A stretch of DNA of 64,000 nucleotides from Bacillota bacterium (GTDB taxonomy: Bacteria > Bacillota_I > Bacilli_A > RF39 > UBA660), in NCBI GenBank assembly GCA_023391185.1, contig JAEWBI010000004.1, positions 10,917-74,916 of the forward strand, in the 5' to 3' direction. The notes beneath the pieces are model-generated. The model saw only the letters and a list, made by a program, of their open reading frames with translations, was not told where the DNA came from and did no database searches. Made by a program: the position numbers and the translations under genes. Shown here in pieces: positions 6,885-15,728 of this stretch; positions within the stretch are counted from its first letter, which is position 1, and each line of letters opens with the position of its first letter.

Positions 6885-7424
6885 ATGCGCATAATAAGTG
6901 GTAAATATAAAGGAAGAAAAGTTGAAGGATATACCATAGATGGAACAAGACCTACTATGGATAGAGTAAAAGAGTCCGTCTTAGGTATGATTCAGACTAA
7001 ATTAGATAATAGTATATGTTTAGATTTATTTACTGGTAGTGGATCAGTTGGTATAGAGTTTCTTAGTAATGGTGCTAAGAAGTGTTATTTTGTTGATAAT
7101 AATCATAAAGTTATAGAAACACTAAATAGAAATATGAAAACTCTAAAAGTTGATAACGAATATGAAATTATTAAAAATAGCTTCGAAAATGCACTAAAAG
7201 ATTTTAAAAATAGAAACATTAAATTTGATATTGTTTTTCTTGATCCTCCATATAAATTAAATTATATAAATCCAGCAATTTGTTTAATTAAAGAATATGA
7301 TTTACTAAATAATAATGGGATTATTATATGTGAGTATGAAAATGAAGAAATAAATATCGATGAATATGAATTATTTAAAGAAAGAAAATACGGTAGCAAA
7401 AGAATTAATATATATATAAAATAA
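6885..7424 (+). CDS. rsmD: 16S rRNA (guanine966-N2)-methyltransferase
   Basis: 179 residues, normal for RsmD. It has the N-terminal MRIISGKYKGRK, the TRPTMDRVKES block, the SAM-binding motif LDLFTGSGSVGIE and the catalytic DPPY motif. It methylates G966 of 16S rRNA in the small subunit. In Bacillus the next gene would be coaD, which is not present here. The start is fixed by AGGTGAT four bases from ATG. Confidence 0.93.
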   Translation: MRIISGKYKGRKVEGYTIDGTRPTMDRVKESVLGMIQTKLDNSICLDLFTGSGSVGIEFLSNGAKKCYFVDNNHKVIETLNRNMKTLKVDNEYEIIKNSFENALKDFKNRNIKFDIVFLDPPYKLNYINPAICLIKEYDLLNNNGIIICEYENEEINIDEYELFKERKYGSKRINIYIK

Positions 7425-7448
7425 TATCTTCTTGAAGATATTTTTTTT
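7423..7448 (+). terminator. Terminator of rsmD
   Basis: AATATCTT (7423-7430) pairs with AAGATATT (7435-7442) in front of eight Ts. Confidence 0.8.
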
Positions 7449-7470
7449 GTTAATCTAATACTATTTATGA

Positions 7471-7488
7471 TATACTAAATTAGGTGAT
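7471..7488 (+). promoter_or_regulatory. -10 box and Shine-Dalgarno for the gene at 7492
   Basis: TATACT 7471-7476 and AGGTGAT 7482-7488, the same compact spacing as other promoters in this window. Confidence 0.5.
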
Positions 7489-7491
7489 ATT

Positions 7492-8613
7492 ATGAAAGAA
7501 AGATATAGTGCATACTTACCAATTTGGTTTGTATTAATGCTACCACCACTATCAATATTATTACTTGGTTGGAATTTTATATTATGTGGTTTAGGTTTAA
7601 TGATAGGTTTATTAATAATGGGATTACCTAATGGGTTTACTAAATATTCAAAAAATATTTTTAAGTTATGGGGGATAAGTATACTACTTGATGTTGTTGC
7701 TTTTATATTCTTATTAGTTCCTCAAATTTTAAGCAAAATAGATTTTTTTAATACTAACTTAGTGAAACCGATAGAGTATAATCCTTACTCTAAGGTTTTT
7801 TCAGCTATTTATATGATTATTTTATTTTTATTTATTGTATTCTTAGCGTATATTCTTATAAATAAGTTTGTAATTAAAGGAATATCTGGTGATAAAATAA
7901 AGACAAGTATTATGAGATTTATAATAATTATATGTGTTTTACCATATTTATTATTTGTTCCAAGTACTTTTGTACTTAATGCTGAGAAAAATAATTTAGA
8001 AGATTTTAAGGGAACGATTCTTGGTAATAAATCAGAAGTGGTTACTATTATGAAATACTTATCTGTATCAGATTATATTAGTTCTTATGTGCTTGACACT
8101 CATAAAGAACCATATTCAATAAATTTATATTTAGATCCGATTGATGTAAATTATATTGCTAAATTTGAAATGGATGCAGCAACAATATTTAATCTAATAG
8201 ATGATGTTAATATAGTTAATTATACAATGAACGGAATTAAGTATACTTACAATATTAATAAGGTTAATAAGGTTTTTAAAGATGTAAAGAATACTAAGAT
8301 AAGTGAAATATTAAATAGGTATACAAATAGTAAATTTACTGATTTTATTTATTTAGATCATATAGGTAAATATGATATCTTTGATACATCAGAATTATGT
8401 GAAGAGATAGTTCAAGATTTATTTACTTATGAAGGAAACAAGTATTATTTAGTATGTAGTAGTTTAGATAATATTAAGTTATTTAATGATGGTGAAGAGG
8501 TTATGAACTTAAGAGAAGCAATAAAAGAGAAAGTTATATCTGAAAAAGAATTAGTCGAAAGCCTTATTCCAATAGAGACAGATCAGGAAATAAATGAAGA
8601 TACTAGTAACTGA
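7492..8613 (+). CDS. Membrane protein with a DUF4825-like extracytoplasmic domain
   Basis: 373 residues. Four or five transmembrane helices occupy residues 10-160 (about 12-32, 58-80, 105-127, 140-160). The soluble remainder starts with a stretch (about 165-260: GTILGNKSEVVTIMKYL ... PYSINLYL) that resembles the DUF4825 domain. The C-terminal part contains a block (about 325-360: LDNIKLFNDGEEVMNLREAIKEK) seen as a short motif in other low-GC Gram-positive proteins. Function unknown. It overlaps the HAD gene by 20 bp, which suggests cotranscription. Confidence 0.7.
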   Translation: MKERYSAYLPIWFVLMLPPLSILLLGWNFILCGLGLMIGLLIMGLPNGFTKYSKNIFKLWGISILLDVVAFIFLLVPQILSKIDFFNTNLVKPIEYNPYSKVFSAIYMIILFLFIVFLAYILINKFVIKGISGDKIKTSIMRFIIIICVLPYLLFVPSTFVLNAEKNNLEDFKGTILGNKSEVVTIMKYLSVSDYISSYVLDTHKEPYSINLYLDPIDVNYIAKFEMDAATIFNLIDDVNIVNYTMNGIKYTYNINKVNKVFKDVKNTKISEILNRYTNSKFTDFIYLDHIGKYDIFDTSELCEEIVQDLFTYEGNKYYLVCSSLDNIKLFNDGEEVMNLREAIKEKVISEKELVESLIPIETDQEINEDTSN

Positions 8614-9274
8614 TTTTGATAAAACTTTCTTCACCGATAGTTATGAAAAAAATATTGATTTAGTAAATCAATTTGTTGAAAATGGGAACATGTTTATTAT
8701 TGCAACAGGAAGACCGATATACTTATTAGAGGCAGATATTAATAAGTATCATATAGATTATAATTACTTAATTTGTAATGATGGTGCTGTTATATTTGAT
8801 AAAGAGAAAAGAAAAATATATGAAGATAATATGGATAAAGAGATTGCTATAAATATTTTTAATGAATTACAAGGAGATTTAAATTTGGAAAAAGTATTTA
8901 TTGATAATACAGCTTCCTTTTCTACCGATACTAACGATATTTTTAATGGTATTGTAGCACTTCCTATTGATAGACAAAAAGCTTTAAATTCAATTGAATA
9001 TCTTTGCAATAAATATCCTAATATTCAAGGATATTTAAGTCATAAGTGGGTAAATATCTTAACTAAGAATGCTTCAAAAGGCAATGCTATAAAATGGCTT
9101 GCTAGTAAATATAGTTGGAATGTTAGTGAGATAATTACTGTTGGGGATAATAAAAATGATCTTTCTATGAGTGACGACTTTAATAGTTATGCTATAATGG
9201 GTAATATTGAACTTATGAATCATACAAAACATATAGTAAAAGATTTTGCAGAAATGATGGAAGAAATAAAATGA
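8594..9274 (+). CDS. HAD-superfamily (Cof-type) phosphatase
   Basis: 226 residues. HAD motif I DFDKTFF at 7-13 (nucleophile Asp7), motif II ATGR, a Lys in the cap-proximal region (NASKGNAIKW) and motif IV GDNKNDLSM are all present. The layout is that of the IIB/Cof subfamily, which dephosphorylates sugar phosphates and flavin or pyridoxal phosphates. Substrate not predictable. Start codon lies inside the end of the upstream gene; the stop overlaps the ASCH gene as ATGA, so the three genes form one translationally coupled unit. Confidence 0.88.
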   Translation: MKILVTDFDKTFFTDSYEKNIDLVNQFVENGNMFIIATGRPIYLLEADINKYHIDYNYLICNDGAVIFDKEKRKIYEDNMDKEIAINIFNELQGDLNLEKVFIDNTASFSTDTNDIFNGIVALPIDRQKALNSIEYLCNKYPNIQGYLSHKWVNILTKNASKGNAIKWLASKYSWNVSEIITVGDNKNDLSMSDDFNSYAIMGNIELMNHTKHIVKDFAEMMEEIK

Positions 9275-9648
9275 AGGTATTAAGTATAAGACAACCATGG
9301 GCTACTCTTATCATAAAAGGATTTAAAAAATATGAATTTAGAACTTGGAAGACAAAATATCGCGGAGAATTATATATTCATGCAAGTAAAGGTATAGAAA
9401 AGGATGCTCTTAAGCACTTTGAAAGTTTAAATTTAGATTATCCAGTAGGATGTATAATTGGAAAAGTAAATTTAAATGATTGTGTCCTAGTAAATGAAGA
9501 ATTTGAAAACAATTTAATAAGTGAAAATAGTCTTGTTTACGGATTAAGTAAGGGTAGAGGTGGTTACGGTTTTGAAGTAACAAACCCTGAAGAAATAGAT
9601 AAAATTTATGTTAATGGAAAACTTGGTATCTGGGAATATAAAAAATAG
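9271..9648 (+). CDS. ASCH-domain protein
   Basis: 125 residues, one complete ASCH fold: MKVLSIRQPWATLIIKGFKKYEFRTW at the N terminus, GELYIHASKG, then GCIIGKVNL. This is the compact group related to activating-signal cointegrator homology proteins, thought to bind RNA or nucleotides; some members hydrolyse N4-acetylcytidine. Activity here unknown. Four-base overlap with the HAD gene. A second, different ASCH protein is encoded at 56533. Confidence 0.85.
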   Translation: MKVLSIRQPWATLIIKGFKKYEFRTWKTKYRGELYIHASKGIEKDALKHFESLNLDYPVGCIIGKVNLNDCVLVNEEFENNLISENSLVYGLSKGRGGYGFEVTNPEEIDKIYVNGKLGIWEYKK

Positions 9649-9667
9649 ACTTTCGTCTATTTTTTTT
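9641..9667. terminator. Bidirectional terminator
   Basis: AAAAATAGAC (9641-9650) pairs with GTCTATTTTT (9655-9664). It serves the ASCH gene on + and pgsA on -, which converge here. Confidence 0.85.
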
Positions 9668-10523
9668 CATATAATTTAATATCTTCTTCTGTTTTTTCAC
9701 TAGTTAATAATTCTTGTCTTAATGAATTTAACTTTTCTAATTTTTCACTAATAGATAAATCATTATTGTTTTCTTTAATTTCTTTTTTATTAATTATAAC
9801 TTCTTTTTTCTTTGATAATTCTTTTTCATCTTCTTTATTGTCATATAAAATAGATTCATCAATTGGTAAATCCTTAAGTTCCTTCATTTCCTCATCTTTT
9901 TTATAATTAATATAATACTTAGTGGCTGTTATAGCTTGAAGAGCACCAGTAATTGCAATTAATGAAGCAACTACTGTTGGACTTATAAAAGCCATCATAC
10001 TGATATAACTTATTAACATTGTAAGTGATAAAGATCCGGTTTTAATTTTACCAACAATTGTTGTTCTTGGTTTATTATCATTTAATCTTGAACGCATATT
10101 TATTATTGCGATTACTGCTTCTAATATGAAGTTTGTAATCATTACAGGATTAAAAAATAAAAGCGGTATAAGTAAACTTCCCGCAAAAAGTTTATCTGTA
10201 ATGGGGTCTAGTTCTCTTCCAAATTCACTTGTAGCATTGTATTTTCTAGCAAAATAACCATCACATGCATCAGTAAAAGCAAAACCACTAGTAAATATAG
10301 CTGTAAGAATTAAATTGCCAGATAATGCAGCCGGAATGATAAAAAATGGAGCAAAAAGTCTTGAGGCTGTAAAGGCATTTGGTATTTGTTTATGCCTTGT
10401 TTCTTTACTTTTAAACTCTTTAATACATTTTTTTCCTTCTGTGGCAAAAGACTTCCAATTACTAATAAAACTTTCCTTATCATGCTGATACATCTTTTTT
10501 AATTTGTCTATTTTATCTAACAT
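9657..10523 (-). CDS. pgsA: CDP-alcohol phosphatidyltransferase (PgsA-like)
   Basis: 288 residues. The CDP-alcohol phosphotransferase signature D-x2-DG-x2-AR-x8-G-x3-D-x3-D is complete (DACDGYFARKYNATSEFGRE, then DPITD). IPNAFTASR before helix 1 is typical of PgsA, which makes phosphatidylglycerol phosphate from CDP-diacylglycerol. Four to six membrane helices span about 50-210. It differs from usual PgsA (about 180-190 residues) by a 45-residue basic N-terminal extension and an 80-residue charged C-terminal tail. A strong purine ribosome binding site lies just upstream of the ATG. Confidence 0.88.
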   Translation of the reverse strand: MLDKIDKLKKMYQHDKESFISNWKSFATEGKKCIKEFKSKETRHKQIPNAFTASRLFAPFFIIPAALSGNLILTAIFTSGFAFTDACDGYFARKYNATSEFGRELDPITDKLFAGSLLIPLLFFNPVMITNFILEAVIAIINMRSRLNDNKPRTTIVGKIKTGSLSLTMLISYISMMAFISPTVVASLIAITGALQAITATKYYINYKKDEEMKELKDLPIDESILYDNKEDEKELSKKKEVIINKKEIKENNNDLSISEKLEKLNSLRQELLTSEKTEEDIKLYEKK

Positions 10524-10552
10524 AATAAATCCCCCTTTAAAATGTATTAATT

Positions 10553-10580
10553 ATTGTATCACCTTTTATTTTTTTGTCAA
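10553..10580 (-). promoter_or_regulatory. pgsA promoter
   Basis: On the minus strand TTGACA (10575-10580), 16 nt, TACAAT (10553-10558). Confidence 0.75.
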
Positions 10581-10632
10581 ACTGTTTATATTGCAGTATA
10601 TGACAATTGTTGACATATTTCATGCATATTCG

Positions 10633-10662
10633 CTTTAAAAAAATATTAAAATTTGATATAAT
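10633..10662 (+). promoter_or_regulatory. Promoter of the secreted glucosaminidase gene
   Basis: An extended -10 TTGATATAAT (TATAAT 10657-10662) with a weak -35 about 17-18 nt upstream. It is divergent from pgsA. Confidence 0.55.
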
Positions 10663-10685
10663 TTATATAGAATGGAGGAACTTGA

Positions 10686-13600
10686 ATGAAGAAACTATTT
10701 AAATTATTATTATGTATGGCTATAATTCTTTCTAATTTTAGTCCTCTTTTTGCTAGTAAAGTTAAAGCAGCAGGAAATTATACTGTTGCGATTGCTTATG
10801 CTGATAAAGATGTTGAACAAGCTTCTTATGATACATATGAGGCTGCTTTAACTGCCATGAATGCCATTAATTCAAATGATCAAGCGGTAGCAGTAATAAA
10901 AAACAGTAGTGGACGTATAATAAATGCTAAGTATGCTATAGCTGAGATAGATTATAATAATTATATAAAAATAACTTCTAAAGATGAGGGTGGAAAATAC
11001 ATATACTCTACTCCACAAGATGCAGTGAGTGCTACGCCTAACAACGCTAATTTTTTAGCGCTTACAGCTTCAACATGGGGTGCAGATTCTGCTTTTTTAG
11101 ACTACAATAATACATACCAAGCGGTAAAGGTTAAAATAAGTGGTTTAACAGGTTGGATAGCACTATGGGATGTAAGTATAATTCCTATATCAAGATATTA
11201 TGATTTAAATAATCCCACAAATTATTCAAATAATCGCGCAACTATAAAAGCATTAAAAGATGCTGTAACTTTAAGAGCCACTCCTTCATTAAGCGGGCAG
11301 CCACTTGGAAAAACTTCTGTTACTGGAGCAAGTTACAGATATTACCCATCTGAAACAACATTAGCAGATGGTTTTACGTGGTATAAAGTGCAGTATGATG
11401 TAGATACAGTAGGTTATTTCGCTGATAATGGGCAGTGGTTTTCAGTAGTAGATACTTTCAAAAATGATACATATTATTATGTTTATAATAATGTTCTATA
11501 TCATCAAATACATATGGGTTATGCATATCCTGAATCATATACTACTTTAGGTGATGCACCTTACTACTATGACACAAACGGTAAGCACTATTTATTAAAT
11601 AATTCTAACGGTGAAAGGTTAGCAGCTAATATTCGTTATTATAGTTTTGATAGTAATTATTTCTATTCATCATTTACAAAAATGATTGATGACTATAGAA
11701 CTGGTATATATACAAATGCAGTAAATGCAAGTTATCCATATTATCCATATTTTATGTATTTGCCAAGTCATGCTAAAACTAATTATGTAGCTGGAACTTT
11801 TGATAATTTAATAACAAAGGCGGGTTATACTAGTTTCCCGGTTAATCCACAAACATATGTTAATCCTAGTACTGGAACATTTTATTCAGGAAGTGCTCCA
11901 GCAAATCAATCGATGATGTATGGCATAGGCTCAACACTAATAAATGTTGCTAATACTTATGGTGCCAATGCTCTTACACTTTACTCGGTAGCAAAAGTTG
12001 AGTCAGGATTTGGAACAAGTGCTATAGCATTTTATAAAAATAATTTATATGGTATGGGCGCGAGTGATGACAATCCATTTGGTAATGCCTTTACTTACAA
12101 CACTGTAGGAGATTCTGTTTTAGATTATGCAAAAAAAATAGGACAAACTGATTATGCTAATATATTTGATTATAGATATAGAGGCACTCATTTAGGAAAT
12201 AAATTAAGTGGTCAAAATATTTATTACGCATCTGATCCATATAGTGGTGAAGCAAAAGGTGGTAGTGCTTACTGGGTTGATAGCGCGAGTGGTAGAATAG
12301 ATAATAATGCTAATACTTTAGGTGTTACGAGAAGTACATCTGCTGCTACTAAAATATACTCAGAGCCAAATTCATCAAGTGCTGTCATTTATGAAACTAA
12401 AAATTATTATTCAAACAAGATAATTACTAATATGCCGTTTATTGTAACTGACAAAATTAATGTTATTGAAAATGGTCAACCAGCAATATATTATAAAGTG
12501 TATACTGATGTTTCATTAACATCTACAAGAGTTCTTACTTCAGATACTAATATTATGTATAATTTTGAAAATTGCTATGGTTATATTAAAGAAGCTGATT
12601 TGTATGTAGCAAATACTCAGCCAACAATTTCTGCTAGTAATAGAACAGTAAAACAATATGACACTGTTAATCTATTAACTGGTGTTACAGCTAATGATTT
12701 AGAAGATGGTACTTTAACGGGAACTGTAACTGTATCTAATAATGGTGGTTTTGATATTGAAAAGCCAGGAACTTATGTTGTAACTTATACTGTCGCAGAT
12801 AAATCGAAATATAGTGTTTCTAAAGAGGCTACAATTACTGTAGAACCTAGTGGTAGACCAACAATAATTGCCCCAAATATAGAAACCCCACAGTTTAAGA
12901 CATTTGATCCTAAAACTGGTGTAACTGTACAAGATATAGATGCTGCAGATCAAAATCTAATTAACGATGTAACAGTAAGTGGTACTGTTGATGTTTCAAA
13001 AATAGGTGAATATACTTTAACTTACACAGTTATAGATACTTATGGTTCTACTGATAGTAAAACTAGAAAAGTTACTGTAGTTGCAAATGAAAAACCAGTC
13101 ATTAATGCAACAAATTTAACTACTTATAAAGGGCAAACATTTGATCCAATGGTAGGTGTTACTGCAACTGATAAAGAAGATGGGGATGTATCAAGCTCTA
13201 TTTCATACACGGGTTCAGTTGATATGTCTACAGTAGGCACATATGAGTTAACTTATACTGCAAAAGATTTAGACAATCAAGAATCTATTAAAACTGTTAC
13301 TATTACAGTTGAAGAAAAGAAATATACACCTGCTCCAGGTATGTTTTATTTAAGTAATTTAACTTATAACGAGGATACAACAAAAGTAGAATTTACTGGT
13401 TATTTAGTAATAAAAGGTATGAATAATACAGTAAGTACGGAAATTTCATATGACATAGTGTTTGAAAATCAGAATAATGGTAATACAACTATAAAGTCTT
13501 TATCTAGATTAACTAGTAATGTACCGTTTGCTGTCCCAAACTCTGGTGGATTTGATTATTCGGGATCTTGGTTTAAAGAATCGCTTGATTTAACAGATTT

Positions 13601-14276
13601 ACCTAGTGGGGATTATACTGTTTATGTAAGAGCTAGAAGTGGTGACTATGAAGCTAAAGTACTTTTAAAGAATGAATACTTTAATACAAAAGTAGCACGT
13701 AAATTTAATATTGGTACATCTGGATATCAATTTAGAATTAATTATTATAATAGATCTTTACCACTTGAATTATTTGTTAGGAAAAATGGACTTATATCAA
13801 GTGTTAATAATCCGACCATAGATAATATGTATAATCAAGTTTATTCAATTAGCTTAAGTGGTACAAAGCTTATATTAAAAGCATCTTCTCATAATGTTCA
13901 AGGAAATTATTCATCTAGTCAGAATATTGAAAGAAATATTATGTTTGAAAATGTTAATACTTTAGAAATAGCTAAAACAGTTAATGTTGGTGCAATCACA
14001 AATGGACCATATAAAGTTAACTTAAAAGTTAGTGATGGTTATGATAAAACAAAGGTATGGTATTATACTGGTGATGATGGAATTGATTTATCTGATCTTC
14101 CAAAAGGAAAATATTCAATTATTGTTAGAACTAAAGCTGGATCTATTGATGATTATGGTGAATTATATGATGTATTATATATGAACATTGATCAATCACA
14201 AAAAATTGGAGATAAAACAATATCTGTAAAACGAAATAATGATATACGTTATCGTATTGAAATAACTGTAGAATAA
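10686..14276 (+). CDS. Large secreted autolysin: glucosaminidase domain, SH3-like and Ig-like repeats
   Basis: 1196 residues. Signal peptide 1-29 ending near VKAAG. Residues 30-180 are unassigned. An SH3-like segment lies at about 190-260. The catalytic domain at about 405-540 contains SVAKVESGFGTS-AI-KNNLYGMGA, the pattern of the mannosyl-glycoprotein endo-beta-N-acetylglucosaminidase family (GH73-like) that cleaves peptidoglycan glycans; the likely catalytic Glu is in KVESGFG. A second SH3-like region follows (about 545-640), then three DUF5011/Big-type Ig-like domains (about 645-719, 724-800, 803-878). The last 315 residues hold two copies of an unnamed beta-rich module. No LPxTG motif or C-terminal membrane anchor is visible. 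Monocistronic, with a strong terminator. Confidence 0.85.
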   Translation: MKKLFKLLLCMAIILSNFSPLFASKVKAAGNYTVAIAYADKDVEQASYDTYEAALTAMNAINSNDQAVAVIKNSSGRIINAKYAIAEIDYNNYIKITSKDEGGKYIYSTPQDAVSATPNNANFLALTASTWGADSAFLDYNNTYQAVKVKISGLTGWIALWDVSIIPISRYYDLNNPTNYSNNRATIKALKDAVTLRATPSLSGQPLGKTSVTGASYRYYPSETTLADGFTWYKVQYDVDTVGYFADNGQWFSVVDTFKNDTYYYVYNNVLYHQIHMGYAYPESYTTLGDAPYYYDTNGKHYLLNNSNGERLAANIRYYSFDSNYFYSSFTKMIDDYRTGIYTNAVNASYPYYPYFMYLPSHAKTNYVAGTFDNLITKAGYTSFPVNPQTYVNPSTGTFYSGSAPANQSMMYGIGSTLINVANTYGANALTLYSVAKVESGFGTSAIAFYKNNLYGMGASDDNPFGNAFTYNTVGDSVLDYAKKIGQTDYANIFDYRYRGTHLGNKLSGQNIYYASDPYSGEAKGGSAYWVDSASGRIDNNANTLGVTRSTSAATKIYSEPNSSSAVIYETKNYYSNKIITNMPFIVTDKINVIENGQPAIYYKVYTDVSLTSTRVLTSDTNIMYNFENCYGYIKEADLYVANTQPTISASNRTVKQYDTVNLLTGVTANDLEDGTLTGTVTVSNNGGFDIEKPGTYVVTYTVADKSKYSVSKEATITVEPSGRPTIIAPNIETPQFKTFDPKTGVTVQDIDAADQNLINDVTVSGTVDVSKIGEYTLTYTVIDTYGSTDSKTRKVTVVANEKPVINATNLTTYKGQTFDPMVGVTATDKEDGDVSSSISYTGSVDMSTVGTYELTYTAKDLDNQESIKTVTITVEEKKYTPAPGMFYLSNLTYNEDTTKVEFTGYLVIKGMNNTVSTEISYDIVFENQNNGNTTIKSLSRLTSNVPFAVPNSGGFDYSGSWFKESLDLTDLPSGDYTVYVRARSGDYEAKVLLKNEYFNTKVARKFNIGTSGYQFRINYYNRSLPLELFVRKNGLISSVNNPTIDNMYNQVYSISLSGTKLILKASSHNVQGNYSSSQNIERNIMFENVNTLEIAKTVNVGAITNGPYKVNLKVSDGYDKTKVWYYTGDDGIDLSDLPKGKYSIIVRTKAGSIDDYGELYDVLYMNIDQSQKIGDKTISVKRNNDIRYRIEITVE

Positions 14277-14278
14277 AA

Positions 14279-14306
14279 GAGAATATACACGTGTATATTC
14301 TTTTTA
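14279..14306 (+). terminator. Terminator of the autolysin gene
   Basis: A near-perfect palindrome of 11-12 bp per arm centred at 14290/14291, followed by Ts. Confidence 0.85.
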
Positions 14307-14311
14307 CTTAC

Positions 14312-14340
14312 TTGGAGAAAACATGTTGTTGTGGTATAAT
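14312..14340 (+). promoter_or_regulatory. lspA promoter
   Basis: TTGGAG (14312-14317), 17 nt, TATAAT (14335-14340). The AAGGTGAT ribosome binding site starts at 14345. Confidence 0.65.
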
Positions 14341-14356
14341 GAATAAGGTGATGCAT

Positions 14357-14842
14357 GTGAAAGAATTACTTAAAAATAAAACAATATATATAATTGCTTT
14401 GATATGTATTATCTTAGATCAAATAGTAAAAATAATATTAATAAATAATTTAACTTTATTTGAAAGAATTCCTATTATAAATAATTTCTTTTTTCTTACA
14501 AATGTAAGAAATGAAGGAGCTGCATGGAGTATATTGAGCGGTAATACTTATATACTGATTTTAACAGGATTTTTAGTTATATATTTATTATATAGATTTT
14601 TTATCAAAGGAAATAGTTTAAAGAATATTGATAAAGTTATTTATGGTGTTTTATATGGAGGAATTATAGGTAATCTAATTGATCGTATTTTTAGGGGATA
14701 TGTAATTGATTATTTAGATTTTATAATTTTTAAATATGATTTTCCTGTTTTTAATTTAGCAGATATTATGATTGTAGTAGCAATGTTCTTATTTGCTATT
14801 ACAATATTAAGAGGTGAAGAAAATGCAAATAGTAATAAATGA
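14357..14842 (+). CDS. lspA: Lipoprotein signal peptidase (signal peptidase II)
   Basis: 161 residues from GTG 14357, the size usual for LspA. Four transmembrane helices. The catalytic Asp motifs are GNLIDRI and FNLADIMIV; NEGAAWSIL is the third conserved block. It cleaves prolipoproteins at the lipobox Cys, and two lipoproteins are encoded in this window (22022, 30107). The GTG is preferred because AAGGTGAT is at 14345-14352; an upstream in-frame GTG at 14291 lies in the previous terminator and an ATG at 14351 overlaps the ribosome binding site. Overlaps rluD by 20 bp. Confidence 0.92.
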   Translation: MKELLKNKTIYIIALICIILDQIVKIILINNLTLFERIPIINNFFFLTNVRNEGAAWSILSGNTYILILTGFLVIYLLYRFFIKGNSLKNIDKVIYGVLYGGIIGNLIDRIFRGYVIDYLDFIIFKYDFPVFNLADIMIVVAMFLFAITILRGEENANSNK

Positions 14843-15719
14843 TGAATTAGCTGCAAAACGTTTAGATGTAATTATTACTGAGAGTACCGATTATTCTAGA
14901 AGTAAAGTGGCAAAATTAATAAAAGATGGCAACATTTTATTAAATAATAAGCAAACTAAGGCTGGTTATGTAACGAGATTAAACGATATTATTGAAATTA
15001 ACTATGTAGAAGAAGATATGACTGCAAATCCTGAAAAAATGGATTTAGATATAGTTTATGAAGATAATGATGTTATGGTAATTAATAAAGGAAATGGTGT
15101 TGTTGTCCATCCAGCACCAGGTAATTATACAGGAACACTTGTTAATGGACTTTTATATCATTCTAATAATTTAAGTAGTGTTAATGGTGAATTTAGACCA
15201 GGTATAGTTCATAGAATTGATGCTGATACAACCGGGTTACTTATGATAGCTAAAAATGATAAAGCTCATGAAAAATTAGCTAAGCAATTAGAAGAGAAAA
15301 CAACCCACAGAGTATATTATGCTTTAGTATGGGGAGTAATTGATAATGAAACCGGTACAGTTGATGCACCAATAGGTAGAGATTCTAAGGACCGTAAGAA
15401 AATGGCGGTAACTTCAGATAATAGTAAAGAAGCTATTACGCACTTTACAGTTATTGAAAGATATAAAAACGCTACTTTAATAAAATTAAAACTAGAAACT
15501 GGTCGTACTCATCAAATAAGAGTTCATATGAAATATATTGATCATCCTGTAGTAAATGATCCTGTTTATGGAGGGAAAAAAATCTTTGATGAAACAGGAC
15601 AGTGCTTACATGCTAAAGAACTAGGTTTTATTCATCCAACAACAGGTAAATATATGGAATTTACCAGTGAACTTCCAGAATGTTTTATAAATATTCAAGA
15701 ACAATTAAAAAATGAATAG
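14823..15719 (+). CDS. rluD: RluA/RluD-family pseudouridine synthase
   Basis: 298 residues. N-terminal S4 RNA-binding domain (about 1-65), then the catalytic core: VINKGNGVVVHP, the motif II GIVHRIDADTTGLLMIAKN with catalytic Asp (the family form is HRLD-x-TSG), then KLETGRTHQIRVHM. It converts uridines in 23S rRNA to pseudouridine. ATG 14823 is supported by GAGGTG at 14811-14816. The lspA-rluD order is conserved in Firmicutes. Confidence 0.92.
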   Translation: MQIVINDELAAKRLDVIITESTDYSRSKVAKLIKDGNILLNNKQTKAGYVTRLNDIIEINYVEEDMTANPEKMDLDIVYEDNDVMVINKGNGVVVHPAPGNYTGTLVNGLLYHSNNLSSVNGEFRPGIVHRIDADTTGLLMIAKNDKAHEKLAKQLEEKTTHRVYYALVWGVIDNETGTVDAPIGRDSKDRKKMAVTSDNSKEAITHFTVIERYKNATLIKLKLETGRTHQIRVHMKYIDHPVVNDPVYGGKKIFDETGQCLHAKELGFIHPTTGKYMEFTSELPECFINIQEQLKNE

Positions 15720-15728
15720 GAGGAAAAT

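Noticed and set aside
14291..14356. N-terminal extension of LspA from GTG 14291
   Set aside because: It would start inside the previous terminator and precede the promoter -10 box; GTG 14357 has the ribosome binding site.
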